Notes: generated from the sequence alone by a model not told the origin. Counted from the stretch's first letter, positions 16,679 through 26,384 are shown. The stretch is 64,000 nucleotides of DNA from Sulfurospirillum arcachonense DSM 9755 (GCF_000597725.1 NZ_JFBL01000011.1:1-64000); one strand, 5' to 3'. Numbers and translations are program-made.

Positions 16679-17400
16679 TGGTTGATCATGAAATACTATT
16701 AGAAGTAAAAAAATTACATGTAGGTTATGGTGCTATTAAAGCTATTAAAGGTATTGATCTATTTGTAAAAAAAGGAGAAGTTGTAACTATTTTGGGTGCA
16801 AATGGTGCAGGAAAAACTACAACTTTAAGAACAATAAGTGGTCTTTTAAAATCAACAGAAGGTTCTATCTTATTTGACAAGGGTGAAATAACAAATACGG
16901 CTGCTCATGATATAGTATCACTTGGTATGAGCCATTCTCCTGAGGGAAGGAAAGTTTTTGGAACATTGAGTGTTGAAGAAAATCTTCTTATGGGAGCATA
17001 TACGTTAAAAAGTCATGATGCGGAAACATTGGCTTGGATTTACAAAATATTGCCAAGACTCAAAGAAAGAGAAAAACAGTTAGCTGGAACATTGAGTGGT
17101 GGTGAGCAGCAAATGCTTGCTATTGGTCGTGCTATTATGAGTAAACCAAAACTTTTGATTTTGGATGAACCAAGTCTTGGTTTGGCTCCTGTTTTAGTAA
17201 AAGGTATATTTAAAGCAATTAAAGAAATTAGTGAAAATGGTGTAACAGTTCTGATTGTAGAACAAAATGCAAAAGCAGCATTAAAGCTAGCTGATCGTGG
17301 TTATGTATTGGAACTTGGAAAAATAACTCATGAAGGAAGTAGTGAAGAATTACTTAATTCAAAAGTTATACAAGAGGCATATTTAGGTAAGAAAAAGTAG
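16678..17400 (+). CDS. livF: Branched-chain amino acid ABC transporter ATPase LivF
   Basis: The 240-residue second ATPase of the transporter has Walker A GANGAGKTT, the LivF-type SPEGRKVFGTLSVEENL, signature LSGGEQQMLAIGRA, and Walker B LLILDEPSLGLAP. It is the last gene of livKHMGF and is followed by a strong terminator. Confidence 0.94.
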   Translation: MVDHEILLEVKKLHVGYGAIKAIKGIDLFVKKGEVVTILGANGAGKTTTLRTISGLLKSTEGSILFDKGEITNTAAHDIVSLGMSHSPEGRKVFGTLSVEENLLMGAYTLKSHDAETLAWIYKILPRLKEREKQLAGTLSGGEQQMLAIGRAIMSKPKLLILDEPSLGLAPVLVKGIFKAIKEISENGVTVLIVEQNAKAALKLADRGYVLELGKITHEGSSEELLNSKVIQEAYLGKKK

Positions 17401-17409
17401 TATAAATTG

Positions 17410-17444
17410 ACCGTTTACCCATTAAGGGTAGACGGTTTTTTTTT
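17410..17444 (+). terminator. Rho-independent terminator of the liv operon
   Basis: ACCGTTTACCC / GGGTAGACGGT forms an 11-bp stem with one G-U pair and loop ATTAA, followed by nine T. Confidence 0.93.
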
Positions 17445-17467
17445 CACATTTTCTATAATTTTTAAAA

Positions 17468-17488
17468 AGTACTACTTTTAGTACTACT
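17468..17488. repeat. AGTACTACT direct repeat in the putA promoter region
   Basis: Two copies of AGTACTACT are separated by TTT (12-bp period), ending 34 bp before the putA start. A partial relative (GTAGTACTTTTAGTA) occurs at 11802-11816, upstream of the ribbon-helix-helix gene. It is a candidate regulator site. Confidence 0.4.
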
Positions 17489-17522
17489 AAAATTTAAAAT
17501 AATAAACTTATAAGGAAAAAAT

Positions 17523-20500
17523 ATGGAAAACAACGAAATTGTAATGAATCGATCAATCGATTTGGCGGAAAAGTGGCAAAAAAGAGCGACTGAGAAAATT
17601 AGTGATTTTGAAAAGAATTTTCATAAAAAAATGCAAAAAATGTTTGCTCGTCCTATGGATAAAGTTCTTTTAATTGATTTAATGGATCAAAGTTTTAGAA
17701 CAAAAAATAATTCTAGAGTAGCAGATCAAGTAGAGTATATCTTTACAAAGTATGGTATGGCAACATTTTTTACGACGCCTGAAAAGTTTTTAATATTTTT
17801 ATTTAGAAATATTGGTATTTATCTGCCAGATATCTCTGTTCCTTTATTTATTAAAAGTGTAAGAGATGATACTGATACAGTAGTACTGAAAGGTGAAGAT
17901 AAACTTTTAAATGCACATCTTCAAAAGAGAAAAAGCGAGGGTACTAGAGTAAATTTAAATATGATTGGTGAGGTTGTTCTTGGTGAAGAAGAAGCTCAAG
18001 AGAGAATAGAAAAATACGTAAATATACTTGAAAATCCAAATATTGACTATATGTCTATCAAAATTTCAACTCTTTTTTCACAAATTAATCCAGTATCTTA
18101 TGAAAATACAGTTGATGAGTTTGTAGAAAGACTTTCAAAAATCTTTGCTCAAGCAAAAAAATACTCTTTTACAAATGTAAAAGGTGAATTAGAAAATAAA
18201 TTTATCAATTTAGATATGGAAGAGTATAGAGATCTTTCACTTACATTTGAAACATTTATAAGAGTTTTAGAAAAACCAGAATTTAAAGATTTTAAAGCAG
18301 GTATTGTTCTTCAAGCATATCTTCCTGATTCTCATTTATGGCAAGTTAAACTAACTGATTGGGCTAAAGAGAGAGTTAAAAATGGTGGAGCTCCAATTAA
18401 AATTCGTTTGGTTAAAGGTGCAAATATGGAAATGGAAGAGACTGAAGCAGGACTTCGTCATTGGGAAACTTGTCCATACACCAAAAAATTAGATACTGAT
18501 AGTAATTATAAAATAATGCTTGAGTATGCACTGCAACCTGAAAATGCCCCATATGTAAATCTTGGAGTTGCTTCTCATAATCTTTTTGAGTTAGCATATG
18601 GTTATGAGACAGCAAAAGCAAATAATGTTATAGAGTATTTTTCAATGGAAATGCTTGAAGGTATGAGTGAATCTGCTAGAGTAGCTATTAAAGAGCTTAG
18701 TGGTGAAGTTATTCTTTATGGACCAGCTGCTAAAAAAGAACAATTTACAAATGCAATTGCATACCTTGTAAGAAGATTTGATGAAAATACAGGTACTGAA
18801 AATTTTATCCGTTATTCATTTGGATTAGAAGCTGGAAGTGCTGATTGGGAAATGTTAAAAGAACAATTTATTGCTTCTTTTGAAAATAAGAAAAATATTT
18901 TTATTGGTGCAAAAAGAAAACAAGATAGACTTACTGAAAATTGGGATAATTTTAAAGGGAGTAGTTTTGAGACTAAAGAGTATCATGGAGAAGCTGATAC
19001 CGATTTTATTTTACCTCCAAATAAACAGTGGGCAAAAGATATTCGTACAAAATGGATGAAAAAAGCAGGAGAAGAAGTAGCAACTGCTCCAGTTATTATT
19101 GGTGGGGTTGATTTAATTGATAAAAGAGACATAAAAGAAGTTAAAGATAAATCTCAATTAAAAGAGGGTGTAATTTGTGGTAAGTACGCAGTGCCAACTG
19201 CTGAAGATTTAAAAAAAGCAGTTGAAGTAGCAAAAGCTGATCCAGACGGATGGAGAAGTGCTACTCATGAATATCGTCATGAAATGCTTTGTAAAGTTGC
19301 AAATGAAGTAAGGAAAAAAAGAGCAGATTTAATAGGTATAGCTTCAGCAGAAGTTGGTAAAATTATCACAGAAACAGATGTTGAAGTAAGTGAAGCGATA
19401 GATTTTCTAGAGTTTTATGCACATAGTATAGACCATTTTAGTCAATATAAAAATTTAAAGTTTAAAGGTAGAGGTGTAGGTGTTATTACTCCTCCTTGGA
19501 ACTTTCCTGTAGCGATTCCTGTTGGTGGTATAAGTGCTGCTCTTGCAGCTGGAAATACAGTTATCGTAAAACCAGCCTCTGTAGCCGCTCTTTGTGCATA
19601 TGAGCTTTGTAAGTGTTATTGGGATGCAGGAATTAGCAAAAATGTATTACAATATGCTCCAGCTCCAGGTGCACTTGCAGGGAAACATTTGATTGAAAAT
19701 CCTGATGTTGATTTTGTCATTTTAACTGGTGGAGAAGATACTGCTTATTCTATGTTAGAAGCTCGTCCAAATTTATACTTAACAGCAGAAACTGGTGGAA
19801 AAGATGCAACTATAGTTACAGCTATGAGTGATCGTGAGCAAGCTATTAAAAATGTAATAGCAAGTGCTTTTAACAATAGTGGCCAAAAATGTTCAGCAAC
19901 TTCTTTATTAGTTCTTGAAGAAGAAGTATATAATGACCCAAGTTTCAAATCAGCCTTAAAAGATGCAGCAGCAAGTGTAGAAGTAGGTTCTGTTTGGAAC
20001 TATGTCAATAGAATAGGAACATTAGCAAATCCAGTGAGTGGAAATCTAAAAAAAGCGATAGAAACACTTGAGCCTGGCGAAGAGTGGTTACTAAAACCAA
20101 CATATGCTGAAGACAATGAGTATATGTTAAAACCTGCTATTAAATGGGGCGTAAAAGAGGGAAGTTTTTGCCATATGAATGAACTTTTTGGACCAGTTCT
20201 TTCTGTAATGAAAGCAAAAGATTTAAAGCATGCAATAGACATTGTTAATCAAACAGGTTACGGATTGACTTCGGGAATAGAATCATTAGATGCTAGAGAA
20301 ACTGATTATTGGAGAGAAAATCTCAATGCAGGTAATTTATATATAAATCGTGGAACAACAGGTGCAATTGTACTTCGTCAACCATTTGGTGGTATGGGAA
20401 AATCTGCAATAGGAGCAGGAAGAAAAGCAGGAGTTTATAGTTATGTCACTCAGTTTATGGATTTTGAAGAAGTTAGTGTACCAAAAGTAGATAAAAAACA

Positions 20501-21122
20501 TTTTCATCCATTAGTTGACATTGTAGATGCATGGAAAAAGGAAACAAATAAAGGTATACATGTAGCTTTTAAAAATGAGTTTTCTAAAATAGAGAGTGCC
20601 TTACAAAGTTATTTGAAGAATTACAAAGAAGAATTTGATGTTGAACATGATTATTTTAAACTTCGTGGAGAAGATAATGTTTTTAGATATCTTCCATTAG
20701 ACAAAGTAGCAGTTCGTGTAAGTGAAAGTGATACTTTGTTTGAAGTATTAGGAAGAATCATGGCCGCTCGTGTAAGTGGGGTATCTTTACATGTAAGTAT
20801 TGATGCAACAGTTGAAAATAATGTAGTGTCATTTATATATGAAAATAAAGATACTCTTTTAAAATCAACAGATGTACTTATTCGAGAAAATGAAAATGAG
20901 TTTGTTCAATGTTTTTCTAACGTAGATAGAATAATATATTCAGACATTTCAAAAGTTAGCGATTTTGTGTTTGCTGAGGCTGCAAAGTTAGCAAAATTTA
21001 TTGTAAGAGGGCAAACAATGATGGAAGGAAGATTAGAACTTCTAAATTACTTTCAAGAGCAAAGTATTTCGCATAGTTATCATAGATATGGAAATATAGG
21101 AGTAAGAGCATTAGAAAAGTAA
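17523..21122 (+). CDS. putA: Bifunctional proline dehydrogenase / glutamate semialdehyde dehydrogenase
   Basis: The 1199-residue enzyme oxidises proline to glutamate in two steps and feeds electrons to the quinone pool and NAD. The proline dehydrogenase domain spans about 130-450 (VLQAYLPDS, RLVKGANME, MEMLEGMSESARVAI). The aldehyde dehydrogenase domain spans about 510-1000, with TPPWNFPVAIP near 657, the general base Glu in TAETGGKDA near 757, and the catalytic Cys in NSGQKCSATS near 790. About 190 C-terminal residues lie beyond the known catalytic core. No N-terminal ribbon-helix-helix DNA-binding domain is visible, so it is not an autoregulatory PutA. It stands alone between two terminators. 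Confidence 0.95.
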   Translation: MENNEIVMNRSIDLAEKWQKRATEKISDFEKNFHKKMQKMFARPMDKVLLIDLMDQSFRTKNNSRVADQVEYIFTKYGMATFFTTPEKFLIFLFRNIGIYLPDISVPLFIKSVRDDTDTVVLKGEDKLLNAHLQKRKSEGTRVNLNMIGEVVLGEEEAQERIEKYVNILENPNIDYMSIKISTLFSQINPVSYENTVDEFVERLSKIFAQAKKYSFTNVKGELENKFINLDMEEYRDLSLTFETFIRVLEKPEFKDFKAGIVLQAYLPDSHLWQVKLTDWAKERVKNGGAPIKIRLVKGANMEMEETEAGLRHWETCPYTKKLDTDSNYKIMLEYALQPENAPYVNLGVASHNLFELAYGYETAKANNVIEYFSMEMLEGMSESARVAIKELSGEVILYGPAAKKEQFTNAIAYLVRRFDENTGTENFIRYSFGLEAGSADWEMLKEQFIASFENKKNIFIGAKRKQDRLTENWDNFKGSSFETKEYHGEADTDFILPPNKQWAKDIRTKWMKKAGEEVATAPVIIGGVDLIDKRDIKEVKDKSQLKEGVICGKYAVPTAEDLKKAVEVAKADPDGWRSATHEYRHEMLCKVANEVRKKRADLIGIASAEVGKIITETDVEVSEAIDFLEFYAHSIDHFSQYKNLKFKGRGVGVITPPWNFPVAIPVGGISAALAAGNTVIVKPASVAALCAYELCKCYWDAGISKNVLQYAPAPGALAGKHLIENPDVDFVILTGGEDTAYSMLEARPNLYLTAETGGKDATIVTAMSDREQAIKNVIASAFNNSGQKCSATSLLVLEEEVYNDPSFKSALKDAAASVEVGSVWNYVNRIGTLANPVSGNLKKAIETLEPGEEWLLKPTYAEDNEYMLKPAIKWGVKEGSFCHMNELFGPVLSVMKAKDLKHAIDIVNQTGYGLTSGIESLDARETDYWRENLNAGNLYINRGTTGAIVLRQPFGGMGKSAIGAGRKAGVYSYVTQFMDFEEVSVPKVDKKHFHPLVDIVDAWKKETNKGIHVAFKNEFSKIESALQSYLKNYKEEFDVEHDYFKLRGEDNVFRYLPLDKVAVRVSESDTLFEVLGRIMAARVSGVSLHVSIDATVENNVVSFIYENKDTLLKSTDVLIRENENEFVQCFSNVDRIIYSDISKVSDFVFAEAAKLAKFIVRGQTMMEGRLELLNYFQEQSISHSYHRYGNIGVRALEK

Positions 21123-21136
21123 TAGAGTGTTATTAG

Positions 21137-21158
21137 AGTAAGGGAGAAATCCCTTACT
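21137..21158. terminator. Hairpin between convergent putA and the coiled-coil gene
   Basis: AGTAAGGGA / TCCCTTACT is a perfect 9-bp stem with loop GAAA. It overlaps the stop codon of the minus-strand gene. Its T tail is short on the plus strand, so it is probably a shared bidirectional terminator. Confidence 0.7.
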
Positions 21159-21432
21159 TTAATTCTTCAATCATAGCTTGATTAAGATCTAGTATTTTTT
21201 TATTTTTAGTAATACCTGTTTTATTTTTTGTTATATTAGTTTTGTTTACAGTAATACTTGATTTATTATCTTCTATACCATCTTTGTTTATTTTAATTTT
21301 TTCTTTATTTTCCTCGATTTGCTCTCTATTTAATTCTATTAATTTAGTCAACGTATCAACACGTTTTTCATATTTGTTGATAAGATAATAAATGATATAG
21401 ATTAAAATCGCAACGATAACCCACTGTAGCAT
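21154..21432 (-). CDS. Small membrane-anchored coiled-coil protein with strict 7-residue repeats
   Basis: The 92-residue protein has one N-terminal membrane helix (about 3-18, QWVIVAILIYIIYYLI). A coiled coil (about 25-92) of near-perfect heptads follows: IEENKEK, IKINKDG, IEDNKSS, ITVNKTN, ITKNKTG, ITKNKKI. Ile recurs at position a and Asn at position d. Asn at d is known from trimeric coiled coils such as autotransporter stalks. AAGGAG precedes the start by 6 nt. It is downstream of yaaA on the same strand. No function is recognised; a trimeric membrane-attached rod is the structural inference. Confidence 0.75.
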   Translation of the reverse strand: MLQWVIVAILIYIIYYLINKYEKRVDTLTKLIELNREQIEENKEKIKINKDGIEDNKSSITVNKTNITKNKTGITKNKKILDLNQAMIEELK

Positions 21433-21469
21433 AATTATTCTCCTTAAAAGTTTTTATAATTGTACTCTT

Positions 21470-22213
21470 TTATTCGCTAATTTTAAAGACATATTCTTTT
21501 TTTAATTTTTTTTCTATAATTTCTTCTATATTTAGAGCTGAAAAATTGATATTTTCAAACTCTTCTATAGTATTTGGTTGGTATTTTGCTAATTCTCTTA
21601 AAACTATACCTCTATAAGCTTTTGCCCAATGGCTAACAACCTTACCATTTTTTATAAATTTCATTGTTATATGTTCTTTTTTTATAGTATAAAATTTTTC
21701 ATAAAAACCTGCTCTTAAATCTATAATCAAATCATTACCTATATAATGGTCTATTGCATCAGTGAATTTTTCTTTATAAAATAGCTCAGGTTTTAGACCA
21801 TTTATTGTGGATCCTTGTTTAAATTTATAGTATGGAATTTCATCTTTTGCTAAAATAGGTCCAAAGAGGTTAGAAAAAATAAGAGTGTTATCGTAAATCC
21901 AGTTTTGATTTTCTTGTGATAATGTATCAAAATTTAAATATTTATAAGCAACACCTGTATATCTTTGAATAGCTTTACATGTAGAAGACGAAAATAAATT
22001 TAATTGTTGAAGTTTTGTACACTCTTTTTCATCTTTAATTCCAAAGACCTTTTGTAATTCCGGCAGAGTAGCATTGTTTAAAAAATCCGTAAATTTTTTA
22101 AGAATAGATAATCTATCTTCAAAATTTCTTGGAAAAGATAATGACTTGTCACTGAATGATATAGAGCCTGAAATATCGGACTTTGCTTCACTTGGGGAGA
22201 ATAAGATTTTCAT
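21470..22213 (-). CDS. yaaA: YaaA-family peroxide stress protein (DUF328)
   Basis: The 247-residue cytoplasmic protein has the family hallmarks: N-terminal MKILFSPSEAK, the central RYTGVAYKYLNFDTL with Ile-Tyr-Asp-Asn downstream, SNLFGPILAKDEIPYYKFK, and LIIDLRAGFYEKF. The E. coli homologue limits free iron and oxidative damage during peroxide stress. AAAGG precedes the start. It may be co-transcribed with the coiled-coil gene. Confidence 0.88.
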   Translation of the reverse strand: MKILFSPSEAKSDISGSISFSDKSLSFPRNFEDRLSILKKFTDFLNNATLPELQKVFGIKDEKECTKLQQLNLFSSSTCKAIQRYTGVAYKYLNFDTLSQENQNWIYDNTLIFSNLFGPILAKDEIPYYKFKQGSTINGLKPELFYKEKFTDAIDHYIGNDLIIDLRAGFYEKFYTIKKEHITMKFIKNGKVVSHWAKAYRGIVLRELAKYQPNTIEEFENINFSALNIEEIIEKKLKKEYVFKISE

Positions 22214-22272
22214 TTTTCAACCTTTAGTCTGTAAATATTTTAGTATTTTAACTAAAAATATTAAAAAAACCA

Positions 22273-22301
22273 TTGACATTGTATTTCTTTTGAGATATAA
22301 T
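22273..22301 (+). promoter_or_regulatory. Consensus sigma-70 promoter of the tRNA-tuf operon
   Basis: TTGACA (22273-22278) and TATAAT (22296-22301) are separated by exactly 17 bp, and tRNA-Thr begins 19 nt after the -10. A perfect -35 is uncommon in Campylobacterota, which fits a very strong stable-RNA promoter. Confidence 0.85.
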
Positions 22302-22320
22302 TTCACCTCACAAACAAGGT

Positions 22321-22396
22321 GCTGGTGTAGCTCAGTTGGTAGAGCAGCTGTCTTGTAAACAGCAGGTCGGCGGTTCAAGTCCGTTCACCAGCTCCA
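22321..22396 (+). tRNA. tRNA-Thr (anticodon TGT)
   Basis: A 76-nt cloverleaf with acceptor GCTGGTG / CACCAGC, encoded CCA, anticodon stem GCTGT / ACAGC with loop CTTGTAA, and T arm GGTTCAAGTCC. It is the first of the Thr-Tyr-Gly-Thr-tuf cluster also found in E. coli. Confidence 0.96.
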
Positions 22397-22458
22397 TTTT
22401 GTTGTGTACATGTAACAGTGTTTGACCAGGAATAAAATGGTAATGCATTAAAAAATAG

Positions 22459-22544
<86 letters not shown>

Positions 22545-22554
22545 TTAATTTAAT

Positions 22555-22630
<76 letters not shown>

Positions 22631-22770
22631 AGATTTTATTTAGCTGGGAGCTGTTGAATTTTTTCTGCTATTACTTAATAACTACAGAAACAGTTCAGTG
22701 GACTCACTCTTTGCCTATGAAATCATTTGTTACAATTTGTTGCTATGATGTGCTATGCATTATGCATTAT
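22631..22770 (+). other. Long tRNA spacer with hairpin and ATGCATT repeats
   Basis: These 140 bases separate tRNA-Gly from the second tRNA-Thr; the other spacers are 10 and 62 nt. GAGCTGTT pairs with AACAGTTC across a 35-nt loop. Just before the tRNA, TATGCAT is tandemly repeated. No ORF or tRNA is seen. It may be an RNA-processing spacer. Confidence 0.4.
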
Positions 22771-22845
<75 letters not shown>

Positions 22846-22915
22846 TAAATGTTGTCTAAATAAAAGACTTTGAACTAAAATAAAAATAAAAATAAAAACT
22901 CATACGGAGGAAGAT

Positions 22916-24115
22916 ATGGCTAAGGAAAAATTCGAGAGAACCAAACCTCATGTTAACATAGGTACTATAGGTCACGTTGATCATGGTAAAACTACACTTA
23001 CAGCAGCAATTTCAGCGGTACTTGCATCAAAAGGTCTTGCAGACTTTAAAGATTTTGATGGTATTGATAATGCTCCTGAAGAAAGAGAGCGTGGTATTAC
23101 TATCGCTACTTCACACATCGAATACGAAACAGAAGGTCGTCACTACGCACATGTAGATTGTCCAGGCCATGCTGATTACGTTAAAAATATGATTACTGGT
23201 GCTGCACAAATGGATGGTGCTATCTTAGTTGTTTCTGCAGCTGATGGTCCTATGCCTCAAACTCGTGAGCATATCCTTCTTTCTCGCCAAGTTGGTGTTC
23301 CATATATCGTTGTTTTCATGAACAAAGCTGATATGGTTGATGATGAAGAATTATTAGAGTTAGTTGAAATGGAAATTAGAGAATTACTTTCTGAATATGA
23401 TTTCCCAGGTGACGATATTCCTATCGTAGCTGGTTCAGCTCTTAAAGCTCTTGAAGAAGCTAAAGCTGGAACAGTTGGTGAGTGGGGCGAAAAAATCATG
23501 TCTCTTATGGCTGAAGTTGATGCTTATATTCCAGAACCAACTAGAGAAACAGATAAAGAATTTTTAATGCCAGTTGAAGATGTTTTCTCAATTTCAGGTC
23601 GTGGTACAGTTGTAACAGGTAGAATTGAAAGAGGCGTTGTAAAAGTTGGTGAAACAATTGAAATCGTAGGTATCAAAGATACTCAAACTACTACTGTAAC
23701 TGGTGTTGAAATGTTCCGTAAAGAAATGGAACAAGGTGAAGCTGGTGATAACTGTGGTATTTTACTACGTGGTACTAAAAAAGAAGAAGTTGAAAGAGGT
23801 ATGGTTCTTTGTAAGCCAGGCTCAATCACTCCTCATACACAATTTACAGCTGAAATCTATGTATTAAGTAAAGACGAGGGTGGTAGACATACTCCTTTCT
23901 TTAATAACTATAGACCACAATTTTATGTAAGAACAACAGACGTTACAGGTTCAATCACATTACCAGAAGGTACTGAGATGGTTATGCCTGGTGATAACGT
24001 AAAAATTTCTGTAGAATTGATCGCACCGATCGCTATGGAAGAAGGTACTAGATTTGCTATCCGTGAAGGTGGTAGAACTGTTGGTGCTGGTGTTGTTTCT
24101 TCAATCGAAAAATAA
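22916..24115 (+). CDS. tuf: Elongation factor Tu
   Basis: The 399-residue GTPase delivers aminoacyl-tRNA to the ribosome. Its motifs are G1 GHVDHGKT (about 19-26), the switch region [26 protein letters not shown], and the C-terminal barrel ending [21 protein letters not shown] gives a strong ribosome site. It follows the tRNA cluster, as in tufB of E. coli, and is closed by a small terminator. Confidence 0.98.
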   Translation: MAKEKFERTKPHVNIGTIGHVDHGKTTLTAAISAVLASKGLADFKDFDGIDNAPEERERGITIATSHIEYETEGRHYAHVDCPGHADYVKNMITGAAQMDGAILVVSAADGPMPQTREHILLSRQVGVPYIVVFMNKADMVDDEELLELVEMEIRELLSEYDFPGDDIPIVAGSALKALEEAKAGTVGEWGEKIMSLMAEVDAYIPEPTRETDKEFLMPVEDVFSISGRGTVVTGRIERGVVKVGETIEIVGIKDTQTTTVTGVEMFRKEMEQGEAGDNCGILLRGTKKEEVERGMVLCKPGSITPHTQFTAEIYVLSKDEGGRHTPFFNNYRPQFYVRTTDVTGSITLPEGTEMVMPGDNVKISVELIAPIAMEEGTRFAIREGGRTVGAGVVSSIEK

Positions 24116-24129
24116 TTAAAAGCAAACAG

Positions 24130-24151
24130 GGAAGAGTAATCTTCCTTTTTT
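24130..24151 (+). terminator. Short terminator after tuf
   Basis: GGAAGA / TCTTCC with loop GTAA is followed by six T. It probably attenuates reading into rpmG. Confidence 0.75.
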
Positions 24152-24165
24152 ATAAGGCAAGTTAA

Positions 24166-24324
24166 ATGACTATTAAAATAGGATTAAAGTGTACTGAGTG
24201 TGGTGATATTAACTACACAACAACAAAAAATTCTAAGACAAATACTGAAAAGTTTGAAGCTAAGAAGTATTGTCCAAGATTAAAGAAACATACAGTTCAC
24301 AAAGAAGTAAAACTAAAAAGTTAA
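24166..24324 (+). CDS. rpmG: 50S ribosomal protein L33
   Basis: The 52-residue protein [19 protein letters not shown]... has the L33 core CTEC. The second pair is reduced to one Cys ([10 protein letters not shown]), the form usual in Campylobacter L33, so it probably does not bind zinc through four Cys. It ends in KEVKLKS. It lies between tuf and tRNA-Trp, as expected. Confidence 0.95.
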   Translation: MTIKIGLKCTECGDINYTTTKNSKTNTEKFEAKKYCPRLKKHTVHKEVKLKS

Positions 24325-24350
24325 TTATTTCCCTCAAAAGAGGGAAATAA
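24325..24350 (+). repeat. Inverted repeat before tRNA-Trp
   Basis: TTATTTCCCTC / GAGGGAAATAA is a perfect 11-bp stem with loop AAAA and no T tract, directly after the rpmG stop and 7 nt before tRNA-Trp. It is more likely a processing signal or weak terminator than a full stop. Confidence 0.6.
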
Positions 24351-24357
24351 TATAATT

Positions 24358-24433
24358 AGGGCAGTAGCTCCAACGGTAGAGCACTGGGTTCCAAACCCAG
24401 GTGCTGGGGGTTCGAATCCCTCCTGCCCTGCCA
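24358..24433 (+). tRNA. tRNA-Trp (anticodon CCA)
   Basis: A 76-nt cloverleaf with acceptor AGGGCAG / CTGCCCT, anticodon stem CTGGG / CCCAG with loop TTCCAAA, T loop TTCGAAT and encoded CCA. Its place between rpmG and secE is conserved in Campylobacterota. Confidence 0.96.
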
Positions 24434-24452
24434 CTATTCAAGGTGAAACATT

Positions 24453-24632
24453 ATGGAAAAATTGGTAACTTATTATAATCATTCAAAAGCTGAGCTATCT
24501 AAAGTTATTTTCCCAATTAAAGAACAGATTAGAAATGCTTTTATATCTGTTTTTGTTGTTGTTACTGTGGTATCACTGTTTCTTGCACTAATTGATGTGA
24601 TTATGTCATATTCTTTATCTTCATTGATATAA
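24453..24632 (+). CDS. secE: Preprotein translocase subunit SecE
   Basis: The 59-residue single-helix form of SecE has an amphipathic N-terminal part (YYNHSKAELSKVIFPIKEQ) followed by one membrane helix (AFISVFVVVTVVSLFLALID). It clamps SecY in the translocon. GGTGAAACATT precedes the ATG, and nusG follows 8 nt later. Confidence 0.93.
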   Translation: MEKLVTYYNHSKAELSKVIFPIKEQIRNAFISVFVVVTVVSLFLALIDVIMSYSLSSLI

Positions 24633-24640
24633 GGAATATT

Positions 24641-25171
24641 ATGGATCACAGATGGTATGCAATCCAGACTTATGCTGGAAGTGAACAAGCAGTTAAAAGA
24701 GCAATCGAAGAGATTGTTGTTAACAACTCAATTGAGGAAAAACTTAAAGAGATCATCGTTCCGACTGAAGATGTGATTGAAGTTAAAAATGGTAAGAAAA
24801 AAATTACTGAAAGAAGTCTTTATCCTGGTTATGCATTTGCACATCTAGATCTTGACACAAGACTTTGGCATATGATTCAATCTTTGCCTAAAGTTGGTCG
24901 TTTTATTGGTGAGTCTAAAAAGCCTACACCATTAAGTGAAAAAGATATTCAGTTAATTTTAGAAAAAGCAGAGAAAAAAGGTGCACCAAAACCAAAAATC
25001 TTCTTCGAAACAGGAGAGAGCGTTAGGATTACAGAAGGTCCATTCGCTAACTTTACGGGTGCAGTTGAAGAGTATGATATGGAACATGGAAAATTAAGAT
25101 TAAATGTTTTAATCTTTGGTAGAAGTACACCAGTAGAGATACTCTATTCACAAGTAGAAAAAATAGTTTAA
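24641..25171 (+). CDS. nusG: Transcription termination/antitermination protein NusG
   Basis: The 176-residue protein has the NGN domain (HRWYAIQTYAGSEQAVKRAI, LYPGYAFAHLD) and a C-terminal KOW domain (GESVRITEGPFANFTGAVEE). It binds RNA polymerase and couples it to Rho or the ribosome. It precedes rplK. Confidence 0.97.
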   Translation: MDHRWYAIQTYAGSEQAVKRAIEEIVVNNSIEEKLKEIIVPTEDVIEVKNGKKKITERSLYPGYAFAHLDLDTRLWHMIQSLPKVGRFIGESKKPTPLSEKDIQLILEKAEKKGAPKPKIFFETGESVRITEGPFANFTGAVEEYDMEHGKLRLNVLIFGRSTPVEILYSQVEKIV

Positions 25172-25182
25172 AGGATATTTAA

Positions 25183-25608
25183 ATGGCTAAGAAAGTAACT
25201 GGCGAAATAAAATTACAAATTGCTGCCGGTAAAGCAAATCCATCACCACCAGTTGGTCCAGCTCTTGGGCAAAAAGGTGTTAATATTATGGAATTTTGTA
25301 AAGCATTTAACGAAAAAACAAAAGATATGATGGGTTTTAATATTCCTGTTATTATTACTGTTTATGCAGATAGAAGTTTTACATTTATTACAAAACAACC
25401 ACCAGCAACTGATTTAATCAAAAAAGCATCAGGTATCAAAAAAGGTACTGATAACCCATTGAAAAATAAAGTAGGAACATTAACAAAAGCTCAAGTATTA
25501 GATATTGTAGAGCAAAAAATTGTTGATTTAAATACTAATGATAAAGAACAAGCAGCTAAAATTATTGCTGGTTCTGCAAGAAGTATGGGCGTAGAAATAG
25601 TAGATTAA
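25183..25608 (+). CDS. rplK: 50S ribosomal protein L11
   Basis: The 141-residue protein begins [20 protein letters not shown], with the [22 protein letters not shown] core and C-terminal [16 protein letters not shown]. It forms the GTPase-associated centre with 23S rRNA. AAAGGAT lies before the ATG. Confidence 0.98.
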   Translation: MAKKVTGEIKLQIAAGKANPSPPVGPALGQKGVNIMEFCKAFNEKTKDMMGFNIPVIITVYADRSFTFITKQPPATDLIKKASGIKKGTDNPLKNKVGTLTKAQVLDIVEQKIVDLNTNDKEQAAKIIAGSARSMGVEIVD

Positions 25609-25664
25609 TTTTTCCCTTAACCGCTTAGGGTATAAAGCGGAAGCAAAATTGTGCGGAGATGATA

Positions 25665-26366
25665 ATGGCAAAAGTAACAAAAAGATTTCAGGAACTACTG
25701 AAAAAAGTTGATGCTGAAAAAAAATATTCAGCAGCAGAAGCTTTAACTACAGTAAAAAGTTTAGCTTCAGCAAAATTTGATGAAACGGTTGAGATTGCAT
25801 TAAAACTTAATGTTGATCCAAGACATGCTGATCAGATGGTACGTGGTTCTGTTGTATTACCAGCAGGAACAGGTAAAACTGTTAGAGTTGCAGTTGTAGC
25901 AAAAGATGCAAAAGCAGACGAAGCAAAAGCAGCTGGTGCTGACATAGTTGGCGCAGAAGAACTAATTGATGATATTCAAGCTGGTAAAATTGACTTTGAT
26001 GTTTTAATAGCTACACCTAATATGATGGGTTTAGTTGGTAAAGTAGGACGTATATTAGGACCAAAAGGTATTATGCCTAATCCTAAAACAGGTACTGTAA
26101 CTATGGATGTAGCAAAAGCAGTTGAAAATTCTAAAGGTGGACAAGTAAACTTCCGTGTTGATAAACAAGGTAATGTTCATGCTGGAATTGGAAAAGTAAG
26201 CTTTGATGAAGCGAGTTTGACTGATAACTTTATGACATTCATGAGAGCAATCAACAAACAAAAACCTGCTTCGTCAAAAGGTAAATATATTAAAACTGCG
26301 GCACTTTCATTAACAATGAGTCCATCTATAAATATGGATAACCAAGAATTAATAGATTTAAAATAA
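25665..26366 (+). CDS. rplA: 50S ribosomal protein L1
   Basis: The 233-residue protein forms the L1 stalk. Motifs are [53 protein letters not shown] and [11 protein letters not shown] chose the second ATG (25665) because GCGGAG lies 6 nt before it; the ATG two codons earlier would sit on that site. The spacer holds a CCGCTT / AAGCGG hairpin (25621-25640) that could be part of an L1 autoregulatory leader; this is inference. Confidence 0.97.
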   Translation: MAKVTKRFQELLKKVDAEKKYSAAEALTTVKSLASAKFDETVEIALKLNVDPRHADQMVRGSVVLPAGTGKTVRVAVVAKDAKADEAKAAGADIVGAEELIDDIQAGKIDFDVLIATPNMMGLVGKVGRILGPKGIMPNPKTGTVTMDVAKAVENSKGGQVNFRVDKQGNVHAGIGKVSFDEASLTDNFMTFMRAINKQKPASSKGKYIKTAALSLTMSPSINMDNQELIDLK

Positions 26367-26384
26367 TAAAATAGATATCTAAAA

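Noticed and set aside
21154-21432. Short regular repeats that at first look like a CRISPR array
   Set aside because: The repeat unit is 21 nt without distinct spacers and translates into perfect heptads, so it is a protein repeat.
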